Shown: positions 14,418 through 21,925 of the stretch, piece by piece
How the letters are laid out: every line of letters begins with the position of its first letter
Numbering within the stretch: position 1 is the first letter of the stretch
Source: Nitrolancea sp040255925
Lineage (GTDB): Bacteria; Chloroflexota; Chloroflexia; Thermomicrobiales; Thermomicrobiaceae
Reading direction: 5' to 3'
NCBI GenBank assembly: GCA_040255925.1
Contig: JBDZVX010000027.1
Span: 1 to 25,499 of the forward strand
DNA: 25,499 nucleotides
Translations under genes and position numbers: made by a program
Notes under the pieces: model-generated
The model's database searches: none
The model's input: only the letters and a program-made list of their open reading frames with translations
What the model was told of the DNA's origin: nothing

Positions 14418-15326
14418 GTGCGCAAGCTTGTTTCCACGATCGGCATCCTGGTGATGCTGGCGTTGTTGGCCGCTTGCGGTGGCGCCGCAACGCCTGCCAC
14501 ATCGCCGGCGCCACCTTCAGCCGCCCCATCGGCAGCGCCGGCTTCAGCTTCTCCCACTGGTGGAGCGGCTGCCTCCCCGACCGGAGAACCTAGTGAGGTG
14601 ACGATTCAGCTTGGTACCCTGAACAACTCCGGTGAGTCCGGCACGGCCACCTTGACCGCCGCTGGAGCTCAGACCAAGGTTGTCCTGAGCATTACCGGTC
14701 AGCCGGCCGGTGTCGATCAGCCAACCCATATCCACGAGGGGAACTGCACCACCCTTAACCCGGCACCGAAGTATCCGCTGACTGACGTCAAGGATGGAAA
14801 GTCCGAGACAACGGTCAACGCCAGCCTCTCCGACCTCCTCAACGGCGGATTCGGGATCAATGTCCACAAGTCAGCGTCGGACCTGCCGACCTACGTGGTC
14901 TGCGGCGACATCCCGAAGGTCGGACCGAACGAGGTCACGATTCATCTCAATCAGCAGAGCGCCTCGGGTGAGTCCGGTACGGCCACCCTGACGGCGGCGG
15001 GCAACCAGACCAAGGTGGTGGTCAACCTGACCGGCCAGCCGGCCGGTGTCGACCAGCCGTCGCATATCCACGAAGGGAATTGCACCACGCTGAATCCCGC
15101 GCCGAAGTATCCCCTAACCGACATCAAGGATGGAAAGTCCGAGACGACGGTCAACGCGAGTCTCTCCGAGCTGACGAGCGGAAACTACGCGATCAACGTC
15201 CATAAGTCCGCGTCGGAGCTCACCACCTATGTCGTTTGTGGCGATCTCCCGATCATCGGGGGCCATGGAGGCGGCACCGAGAGCCCGGCGGGCGGCTCCG
15301 GAGCCAGCCCGATGGCGATGCCCTAG
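14418..15326 (+). CDS. Lipoprotein with two tandem SOD-like/CHRD-like domains
   Basis: The 302-residue protein starts at GTG with AAAGGA 7 nt upstream. It has a lipoprotein signal with the lipobox LLAAC (Cys20), then a Pro/Ala/Ser-rich linker to about residue 55. Two copies of a 112-residue unit follow. Each has SGESGTATLTAAG, then HIHEGNC (His104, His106, Cys110; second copy 216, 218, 222), INVHKS (His150; 262) and YVVCGD (Cys162; 274). The order HxH...C...VH...CG resembles Cu/Zn superoxide dismutase with the zinc loop deleted. Whether it binds copper, is catalytic, or is only a CHRD-like beta sandwich is unknown. A Gly/Ser/Pro tail ends the protein. It is expected on the outer face of the cytoplasmic membrane. 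Confidence 0.7.
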   Translation: MRKLVSTIGILVMLALLAACGGAATPATSPAPPSAAPSAAPASASPTGGAAASPTGEPSEVTIQLGTLNNSGESGTATLTAAGAQTKVVLSITGQPAGVDQPTHIHEGNCTTLNPAPKYPLTDVKDGKSETTVNASLSDLLNGGFGINVHKSASDLPTYVVCGDIPKVGPNEVTIHLNQQSASGESGTATLTAAGNQTKVVVNLTGQPAGVDQPSHIHEGNCTTLNPAPKYPLTDIKDGKSETTVNASLSELTSGNYAINVHKSASELTTYVVCGDLPIIGGHGGGTESPAGGSGASPMAMP

Positions 15327-15349
15327 CGCTTACATCTCCTCCTCGAAAC

Positions 15350-15382
15350 GATGTGGCCGGACGCGAGCAATCCGGCCACATC
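15350..15382. terminator. Long hairpin after the lipoprotein gene
   Basis: GATGTGGCCGGA (15350-15361) pairs perfectly with TCCGGCCACATC (15371-15382), loop 9 nt. It lies 24 nt after the lipoprotein stop, between convergent genes. There is no T-run, so a Rho-assisted or bidirectional terminator is likely. Confidence 0.65.
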
Positions 15383-15531
15383 ACATCGCTCTCCGTTATC
15401 ATCGGTAGTCGCTCACACAAATAACGGATGCGCTGGCGCGGATTATTCGCCCGGCACGGCAAGCAGCGCCGTCACAAGTAGGTCCGGTAGGGACGCAGCT
15501 TGCCGCGAACAGTATCGGCTTGGAGCGCCCA

Positions 15532-16980
15532 TCAACCACCGTTCGGTAGCACCTCGGCCCCCAGTCGTCCGAGCATCACGTCGTACCGTTCCGGCCATTC
15601 GCCGGGATGCCACTCGAACCGCTGGCGCTCAAAGTACTGAACCGTGTAGACCCGGCCGTCGTCCGGATTCCGCTCCTGAAACTCCTCGCTGAGCGGAAAA
15701 CCATAGACCGCCAATCCACCAAACTGGTTCCAGTAGTCCCGGAACCCGCCACAGAGATTATGGTTGGTCGATGCGAGAAAGGTGCAGCCGCTATCCGGCG
15801 GTGCCGGCTGAAATGGTGGGGTGCCTAAAAGGTCCCGGCTCGTGGCCACGTCATACCCGAGCAGCCCTAGGAGGACATCAAAGTGATCGGGCGCAAGGCC
15901 GGGATGCCACTCGAACCGGGCCCGTTCAAAGTACTGAGTCGCCACGTCGGGCTCCGCGATCTCACTGGTCAGCGGATAACCGAAGACCAGAAGCCCACCG
16001 AACTGATTCCAATAACTTAGGAAGCCGCCATCAACAGCCAGGCCGGTCTCTGGGAAGAATCGAGCCGATGAACCCGGATAGGCGGTATCAAAAAATCGCC
16101 ACACCATCTCAGAAACCGTCGCACCGCGATCGAAGGCTTGCTGCCACACACCGACGTCATTGGAGAGATAGGAGATGACGTAGGCAGACTTCTCGCCCAG
16201 GCGGTCGAACACCACGATCCCGGCATCGTTCCAGGCATCGTCGAGCCAGCCCGGCTTGTGGAGAAACTGGACGCTGGAAGGCAGCGGGGCGCCCAGGGAC
16301 TGGTTTTGCCAGTCCTCCGGAAGCGCCATGCTCGACAGGACGAACGCGGTCGCTGACGAGGAGAGCGCTTCACCGCGATAAAGCTTACCGAGCATGAGAT
16401 TGAGGTCGTCAGCGGTCAGATAGTTATCATCATCGGGGGTATAGGACTCGGGATAGCCCGGCGGACCGGTCATTGCCGATTCGGCGGCCCCGAGCCCCAC
16501 CATCAGTTCGTTGACCCGCCTAACCCCATCACCAACATTTCCGCCGCCGGCGCGGGACAGCAGTTCACGCGTGGCTGCGTTGTCACTCCGCCCCATCATG
16601 GCTCGCACGAGATCTTCGACATCGGATTCCGGGTAACGCCCAGCATCCACATCCTGGGCAATCACCATGTCGACAAAGATCTTGATGGTGGACGCGGCGG
16701 ATAACCGCTCGGCGCCGTTGATTGAAATGGATTGACCCGTCTGGATATCGGTGATCCCAATGGCAAGCTTGCCATCCCAGCCAGAGGTGAGGGCAGAAAG
16801 CTCCTCCTTGAGACGAGCGAGATCTACCGGTGGGGGATCCTCCGGAGCGGTCACTGCGGTGGGTACCACCGCGGGAGAATCGGCAACGAAAACCGAAGCG
16901 TGCGTCAGCGGGATCATATTGCCACCAAGCATCATGGCAAACAGCATTGCGAGCACAACACGATGTCGCAATCGCCACAT
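15532..16980 (-). CDS. Secreted beta-lactamase-like serine hydrolase with C-terminal YWNQFGG repeats
   Basis: The 482-residue protein has a signal peptide (MWRLRHRVVLAMLFAMML, cleavage perhaps after residue 28). Its catalytic domain (about 53-300) carries the penicillin-recognising motifs in order: SxxK as STIK (Ser97, Lys100), SDN (132-134) and KPG (242-244, in place of KTG). This is class A beta-lactamase/PBP architecture; hydrolysis of a beta-lactam is not proven. The C-terminal part (about 308-478) contains two repeats with YWNQFGGL, GYPL or GFPL, QYFER and FEWHPG, which I associate with secreted Chloroflexota proteins. ATG 16980 follows AAGGGGGG closely; the TTG/GTG frame to 17055 has no signal. 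It is divergent from the nrd region. Confidence 0.8.
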   Translation of the reverse strand: MWRLRHRVVLAMLFAMMLGGNMIPLTHASVFVADSPAVVPTAVTAPEDPPPVDLARLKEELSALTSGWDGKLAIGITDIQTGQSISINGAERLSAASTIKIFVDMVIAQDVDAGRYPESDVEDLVRAMMGRSDNAATRELLSRAGGGNVGDGVRRVNELMVGLGAAESAMTGPPGYPESYTPDDDNYLTADDLNLMLGKLYRGEALSSSATAFVLSSMALPEDWQNQSLGAPLPSSVQFLHKPGWLDDAWNDAGIVVFDRLGEKSAYVISYLSNDVGVWQQAFDRGATVSEMVWRFFDTAYPGSSARFFPETGLAVDGGFLSYWNQFGGLLVFGYPLTSEIAEPDVATQYFERARFEWHPGLAPDHFDVLLGLLGYDVATSRDLLGTPPFQPAPPDSGCTFLASTNHNLCGGFRDYWNQFGGLAVYGFPLSEEFQERNPDDGRVYTVQYFERQRFEWHPGEWPERYDVMLGRLGAEVLPNGG

Positions 16981-17202
16981 CCCCCCTTCCAATCCCAAAT
17001 CCCAAACGAGGCCTTCCCACGATGGAGCACCGGCGATCGCGCTCGGAGCCACCACGCTGACTTGAGCGGGTATTGCTTCGTGATCCTTGCACTGAGACGT
17101 TTCGACGGCAAGATAGTGGCGAGGCTCGGCAGAAGCAATCGGAGAGGAATGATACCGTTTCGCGGCAGCGTGTGCCGTCCTGTCACAATTTAGGCAAACC
17201 CA

Positions 17203-17250
17203 ACACTAGATATGGGGTTGACAACGACTTCCACGCACAATATATTGTGT
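17203..17250 (+). promoter_or_regulatory. Tandem NrdR boxes
   Basis: Box 1, ACACTAGATATGGGGT (17203-17218), matches ACACTATATATAGTGT at 13 of 16 positions. Box 2, GCACAATATATTGTGT (17235-17250), contains the perfect 14-bp palindrome CACAATATATTGTG. The box starts are 32 bp apart, about three helical turns, the usual spacing for cooperative binding by NrdR. Box 1 abuts the -35 and box 2 covers the -10 element. The nrdR gene is not in the window. Confidence 0.8.
17218..17246 (+). promoter_or_regulatory. Near-consensus nrd promoter
   Basis: TTGACA (17218-17223), a spacer of exactly 17 nt, and TATATT (17241-17246) make an excellent sigma-70-type promoter. Transcription should begin about 17253, which is where the riboswitch P1 stem starts. 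Confidence 0.85.
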
Positions 17251-17252
17251 TC

Positions 17253-17458
17253 ACTGTCGGTTCGCTGGTCGGCGATGCGTTCGAGGGCCAGCGACGTGAG
17301 AGGGAACCCGGTGAGAAACCGGGGCTGCCCCGCAGCGGTGTGGAGAAACGACCGCCGTCAGAAGCACTGGCTCCGATGCGAGCTGGGAAGCGACGGTTAG
17401 TAGGAAACCGGCACCCCATCCGCCGGTCCGTCTCCAAGCCCGAAGACCTGCCGATGGT
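17253..17458 (+). promoter_or_regulatory. Adenosylcobalamin riboswitch aptamer
   Basis: The conserved cobalamin core is visible: GGGAACCCGGTGAGAAACC then GGGGCTGCCCCGCAGCGG (from 17302), a CACTGG (17365-17370), CTGGGAAG (17383-17390) and AAGCCCGAAGACCTGCC (17436-17452). P1 can form between ACTGTCGG (17253-17260) and CCGATGGT (17451-17458), with two wobble pairs. P2 is CGCTGG/CCAGCG. The aptamer begins right at the predicted transcription start. Cobalamin riboswitches are known to repress B12-independent isoenzymes in bacteria that also have a B12-dependent one. Confidence 0.93.
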
Positions 17459-17693
17459 CCGCGCCGCGATGGCGCGGGAACGACCCGGACCTTCGCGGGA
17501 AGGTGGGCGGGCGGCCACCGGCTCTCACGCCGGGCGGATGCTCCTCTATCTCTCTCCATCTGGTCTGAAGGTCGCTCGCGGGAGCGACGGTCGGCGTTGT
17601 CTGCGAATCCGTCACGGAGCCACGCTCCGCGCGGTAGCGCGCCATCCTCCTCTCCCGCCGTTCGAAATCGTCAAAGATGAGGAGAAGAGGATG
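17459..17693 (+). promoter_or_regulatory. Riboswitch expression platform with SD- and start-sequestering hairpin
   Basis: CATCCTC (17643-17649) is fully complementary to GAGGATG (17687-17693), which covers the end of the ribosome-binding site and the nrdA ATG. After one C/A mismatch, TCTCC (17651-17655) pairs with GGAGA (17681-17685). The 12-bp hairpin with a 25-nt loop would block translation. No T-run terminator is present, so translational control is likely. Other stems (for example GCTCGCGGGAGC near 17573) lie between. A longer in-frame reading of this region into nrdA is an artefact of the absence of stop codons. Confidence 0.7.
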
Positions 17694-20555
17694 AGAGCAT
17701 CACCATCAGTGCATAGTGGATTGGAGATCACACCTGAGAATCCGGATTCCACGCGTTTCGCGGCTGGGGCCGGCTGGGTGATGAAACGCGATGGGCGAAC
17801 CGTCGAATTCGACCGCTCGCGGATCAGCCTTGCAATCGAGATGGCCTTCCGGGCGGAAATTGGCTGCCCCTTCCCGGACCCGCTCAAAGTCTCTATAGAC
17901 GACCAGGTCGAATCGATCGCCGACGCGGTCATCGACAGCCTTCCGGAACACTCCGCACCGGAGATGGCTCTCAGTGTCGAGTCGATCCAGGATGAGGTCG
18001 AGCGACAGCTCATGGCTGCCGGGAAATTCGCGGTGGCCCGCCGCTACATCCTCTACCGCGAAGCCCGCGCCCGGAGACGGGAGGAGCAGTCACTCAAGGT
18101 GCGCGATGCCGGAGGCAACGAAGTCCTCCTCCACCGGTCCCTACTCCGGTCGTGGATCGAGGAGTTGTGCGACGGCTCGCAACACCGGCCATTCGCGAAG
18201 GGTATCTACGACGAAGTACTCAGCGCTGTTCCCTCAGGGGCAAGCCTTCAGGATATCGACCAGGCCATCATTTTCGCGGCGCGGGCACGGATTGAACAAG
18301 ACCCGTCCTACTCGTTCGTCGCGGCACGCGCCCTCCTTGGAAGTCTCTATGCCGAGGTGCTTGGCCACCGAATGGCCCCGAACGAAGCCGAAGAAGTGTA
18401 TCCCCGTGCGTTCAGTGCCTTCATCCGGGAGGCGGTCGATCGCGACCTCCTTGATCCTGAGTTGAAGACGTTCGATCTCGACCGGCTGGGCGCGGCCATC
18501 GATCCCCGGCGCGACCATCAGTTCCAGTACCTCGGCCTCCAGACTCTCTACGACCGCTACCTGATTCACTACCGGCAGCGACGCCTGGAACTGCCCCAGA
18601 TGTTCTGGATGCGCGTCGCGATGGGACTCGCACTCCTTGAAACCAACCGTGAGGAGCGGGCGATTGAGTTCTACAATCTCATCTCAACGTTCCGCTTCTG
18701 TCCCTCTACACCCACGCTCTTCAACGCCGGCACCCGGCACCCGCAGCTCTCCTCCTGTTACCTGACGACGGTTGGTGATGACCTCGCGCAGATCTTCAAG
18801 TCCGTCCGCGATAACGCGCTTCTGTCGAAGTGGAGTGGTGGGATCGGTAATGACTGGACCAACGTCCGGGCGCTCGGGAGCCACATCAACGGTACCAATG
18901 GCCGGAGCCAGGGTGTGATCCCCTTCCTCAAGGTCGCCAACGACGCAGCGGTCGCCGTCAACCAGGGCGGGAAACGCAAGGGAGCGGTCTGCGCCTATCT
19001 TGAGACCTGGCACCTCGATATCGAGGAGTTCCTGGACCTACGGAAGAACACCGGCGACGAACGGCGCCGTACCCACGACATGAATACCGCCCACTGGGTG
19101 CCCGACCTCTTCATGAAACGGGTTCAGCAAAATGGCGAATGGACTCTCTTTAGTCCGGACGACGTGCCGGACCTCCACGACTGCTACGGTCGGGAGTTTG
19201 AGCAGCGGTATGTCACCTACGAAGCGCTGGCTGATCAGGGGGAGATTCCACTGTTCAAACGGGTCCGGGCGGTGGATCTCTGGCGCAAGATGCTGACGGC
19301 GCTGTTCGAAACCGGCCATCCCTGGATCACCTTCAAGGATGCCTCGAATATTCGGAGCGCCCAGGATCACACCGGAGTCGTCCACAACTCCAATCTCTGC
19401 ACCGAGATCCTGCTCAACACTAGTGAGGACGAGGTGGCCGTCTGCAACCTCGGCTCGATCAACCTGGTGGCCCACATCGAAGACGGGCAACTCGATCTCA
19501 ACCGGCTCCAGGCGACGGTCCGGACCGCCGTCCGGATGCTCGATAATGTGATCGACATCAACTACTACCCTATCCCGGAAGCGCGGGCCTCGAACCTCCG
19601 TCATCGGCCGATCGGCCTCGGCCAGATGGGATTCCAGGATGCGCTCTTTGAGCTGGGCCTGAGCTACGCGTCGGACGGCGCGGTCGAGTTCGCCGACCGG
19701 AGCATGGAAGCTATCGCCTACTTCACGATCCTCACCTCTACCGAACTCGCCCAGGAGCGCGGCACGTACCCATCGTACGCCAGGTCAAAGTGGGATCGGG
19801 GGCTCCTGCCGATCGACACGATTCAACTCCTTGGCGAGGAGCGAGGAGAGCCGGTCGATGTCGACACAAACAGCACCTTTGACTGGACTGCCGTTCGCGA
19901 GGCGGTCCAGCGGCACGGCATGCGGAACAGCCATACGATGGCAATCGCGCCAACCGCGACCATTGCCAACATCCTGGGCGTCAGCCAATCCATCGAGCCG
20001 CTCTACACGAACCTGTACGTCAAGAGCAACCTCTCCGGCGAGTTCACCGTTGTGAATCACTATCTAGTGCGCGATCTCGAGGAACGAGAGCTCTGGGATC
20101 GCCAGATGCTCGACGACCTGAAGTACTTCGACGGGTCGCTCCAGCCGATTGACCGCATTCCCCACGATTTGAAAGAGCGGTACCTCACCGCGTTCGAGGT
20201 CGATCCTGAGTGGCTGATCGAGTGCGCTGCCCGGCGGCAGAAGTGGATCGACATGGGGCAGTCGCTGAACCTCTACGTCGCCGAGCCGAATGGACGGAAG
20301 TTAAGTGAGATGTACTTCCGCGCTTGGAAGAAGGGGCTCAAGACGACCTACTACCTCCGAAGCCTCGGCGCGACGCGGAACGAAAAGTCGACGCTCGACA
20401 TCAATAGCCGGAGGATTCAACCCCGCTGGATGAAGGCACGGAGCGCATCGAGCGATCTCCACATCGAGCGGGACAGCACAGCCGCGCGGCACTCGGAGCC
20501 AACGAAAAGTAGCGCGGTCTGCAATTTCGAACCCGGCTGCGAAAGCTGCGAATAA
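17691..20555 (+). CDS. nrdA: Class I ribonucleotide reductase large subunit
   Basis: This 954-residue catalytic subunit reduces ribonucleotides to deoxyribonucleotides. An N-terminal ATP-cone (about residues 30-125, with VMKRDGRTVEFDRSRI) implies allosteric control by dATP/ATP. The active-site cysteines are Cys356 (LSSCYL), Cys570 in NLCTE with Glu572, and Cys585 in AVCNLGS. The radical-path tyrosines are Tyr887-Tyr888 (KTTYYLRS), and the C-terminal thiol pair is CESCE (Cys950, Cys953). ATG 17691 is preceded by GAGGAGAAGAGG. An open frame continues upstream to 17073, but that crosses the riboswitch and operators. nrdB follows after 94 nt. The enzyme works with a class Ic R2 protein here. Confidence 0.95.
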   Translation: MRASPSVHSGLEITPENPDSTRFAAGAGWVMKRDGRTVEFDRSRISLAIEMAFRAEIGCPFPDPLKVSIDDQVESIADAVIDSLPEHSAPEMALSVESIQDEVERQLMAAGKFAVARRYILYREARARRREEQSLKVRDAGGNEVLLHRSLLRSWIEELCDGSQHRPFAKGIYDEVLSAVPSGASLQDIDQAIIFAARARIEQDPSYSFVAARALLGSLYAEVLGHRMAPNEAEEVYPRAFSAFIREAVDRDLLDPELKTFDLDRLGAAIDPRRDHQFQYLGLQTLYDRYLIHYRQRRLELPQMFWMRVAMGLALLETNREERAIEFYNLISTFRFCPSTPTLFNAGTRHPQLSSCYLTTVGDDLAQIFKSVRDNALLSKWSGGIGNDWTNVRALGSHINGTNGRSQGVIPFLKVANDAAVAVNQGGKRKGAVCAYLETWHLDIEEFLDLRKNTGDERRRTHDMNTAHWVPDLFMKRVQQNGEWTLFSPDDVPDLHDCYGREFEQRYVTYEALADQGEIPLFKRVRAVDLWRKMLTALFETGHPWITFKDASNIRSAQDHTGVVHNSNLCTEILLNTSEDEVAVCNLGSINLVAHIEDGQLDLNRLQATVRTAVRMLDNVIDINYYPIPEARASNLRHRPIGLGQMGFQDALFELGLSYASDGAVEFADRSMEAIAYFTILTSTELAQERGTYPSYARSKWDRGLLPIDTIQLLGEERGEPVDVDTNSTFDWTAVREAVQRHGMRNSHTMAIAPTATIANILGVSQSIEPLYTNLYVKSNLSGEFTVVNHYLVRDLEERELWDRQMLDDLKYFDGSLQPIDRIPHDLKERYLTAFEVDPEWLIECAARRQKWIDMGQSLNLYVAEPNGRKLSEMYFRAWKKGLKTTYYLRSLGATRNEKSTLDINSRRIQPRWMKARSASSDLHIERDSTAARHSEPTKSSAVCNFEPGCESCE

Positions 20556-20649
20556 CTCGGCAATTCGGATTAGGCACGGCGACCTGACAATGGAGGGTCA
20601 GCTGCCGGTCCACATCAATCACCGGAATGGGAGAAGGGAGATCCAACGC

Positions 20650-21693
20650 ATGTCACGGAGTCAGGGACAAATTATCGACGCCCCCACGAATCCAGCCGAA
20701 AAGCGGCTGATCAACTGCGAGACGGTCGACGTCAACCAATTAATGCCACTGAAATATCACTGGGCCTGGGAACACTACCTCAATGGCTGCTCGAATCATT
20801 GGATGCCCAACGAAGTGCCGATGGCGCGCGATATCGAGACGTGGAAGGGGAACCGGCTGAGTCCCGATGAGCGGCAGGTGATAATGCGGAACCTGGGATT
20901 CTTCGCCACCGCCGAAAGCCTGGTCGCGAACAACATCACGCTCACCATCTTCCGCAACGTGACCAACGCGGAATGTCGCCAGTACCTACTCCGGCAGGCC
21001 TTCGAAGAAGCGCTCCACACCCATGCCTTTCACTACATCGTCGAGAGCCTGGGCCTGGACGAGCAAGAGGTGTTCAACATGTACCGCGAGGTTGACGCGA
21101 TCGCCGCTAAGGACGCATTCGAAATGCAACTAACGGCGGACCTGCTCCGGCCCGGCTTCACGACCAAGACCTTCGAGGGCAGCCAGCGCTTCCTCGAAAA
21201 CCTGATCGGCTACTACGTCATCATGGAGGGCATTTTCTTCTACGCCGGCTTCGCGATGATCCTCTCATTCCACCGCCAGAACCGGATGACCGGAATTGGA
21301 GAACTGTTCCAATACATCCTGCGCGATGAAACCGTGCACCTCAACTTCGGGATCGATTTGATCAACGGTATCAAGGCAGAGAATCCCGGCATCTGGACCG
21401 CTGACTTCCGCGACAGCCTGGTGGAACGCATTCGCCATGCGGTCGAGCTTGAGATCGCCTACGCGCGGGACTGCCTCCCCTCCGGCGTGCTCGGCCTGAA
21501 CGCCAATCTCTTCTGTGATTATGTCCAGTACATCGCCGACCGCCGCCTCGAGCGGATCGGATTACCCCGCCAGTACCAATCTCGCAATCCCTTCCCCTGG
21601 ATGAGCGAGACGATCGATCTCGGCAAGGAGAAGAATTTCTTCGAGAGCCGGGTCACCGAATACCGAAGCGGAGCCACCCTGGTCTGGGAGTAA
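20650..21693 (+). CDS. nrdB: Class Ic ribonucleotide reductase small subunit (Mn/Fe type)
   Basis: The 347-residue R2 protein should generate and hold the oxidant for NrdA. Starting at ATG 20650 (GGGAG 9 nt upstream), the metal ligands are Glu89 (ATAES), Glu120 and His123 (FEEALH), Glu193 (VIMEG), Glu227 and His230 (RDETVH). The position four residues after His123 is Phe127, where class Ia/Ib enzymes carry the radical tyrosine. Trp51, Tyr222 and Tyr338 complete the electron path. From memory, these residue numbers are the same as in the Chlamydia trachomatis R2 protein, which uses a Mn(IV)/Fe(III) cofactor. An upstream ATG at 20590 lacks a ribosome-binding site. It is cotranscribed with nrdA under NrdR and cobalamin control. 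Confidence 0.93.
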   Translation: MSRSQGQIIDAPTNPAEKRLINCETVDVNQLMPLKYHWAWEHYLNGCSNHWMPNEVPMARDIETWKGNRLSPDERQVIMRNLGFFATAESLVANNITLTIFRNVTNAECRQYLLRQAFEEALHTHAFHYIVESLGLDEQEVFNMYREVDAIAAKDAFEMQLTADLLRPGFTTKTFEGSQRFLENLIGYYVIMEGIFFYAGFAMILSFHRQNRMTGIGELFQYILRDETVHLNFGIDLINGIKAENPGIWTADFRDSLVERIRHAVELEIAYARDCLPSGVLGLNANLFCDYVQYIADRRLERIGLPRQYQSRNPFPWMSETIDLGKEKNFFESRVTEYRSGATLVWE

Positions 21694-21724
21694 GGAGACC
21701 CATTCCATTCCGGGAACGGACCAG

Positions 21725-21771
21725 CCGGGGAAAGCAGCGCGATGTACTATTACCCGCGCTGCCCTCCCCGG
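21725..21771 (+). terminator. Long hairpin after nrdB
   Basis: CCGGGG (21725-21730) and GCAGCGCG (21734-21741) pair with CGCGCTGC (21755-21762) and CCCCGG (21766-21771) around a 3x3 internal loop. That gives 14 bp in all, 31 nt after the nrdB stop. No T-run follows. A second hairpin GCCCGCC/GGCGGGC (21830-21836 with 21840-21846) lies further on. No clear biotin operator or promoter was recognised in 21694-21925. Confidence 0.6.
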
Positions 21772-21925
21772 CGAACGTTCTGCCCAAGCATGACGCACGA
21801 CGGCATTACGAGGCACCCAAGTGCATCAAGCCCGCCGGGGGCGGGCATAGCGATTCCTTCCGGGCTCACGTACGATGGCTTGCATACGGGAAGCAAATCG
21901 GACCCGAGACGGAGAGGGGGACAGG

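Noticed and set aside
17073..17690. Upstream extension of the nrdA frame, adding over 200 residues
   Set aside because: It crosses the NrdR boxes, promoter and cobalamin riboswitch and has no ribosome-binding site; ATG 17691 has a strong one and begins just before the ATP-cone.
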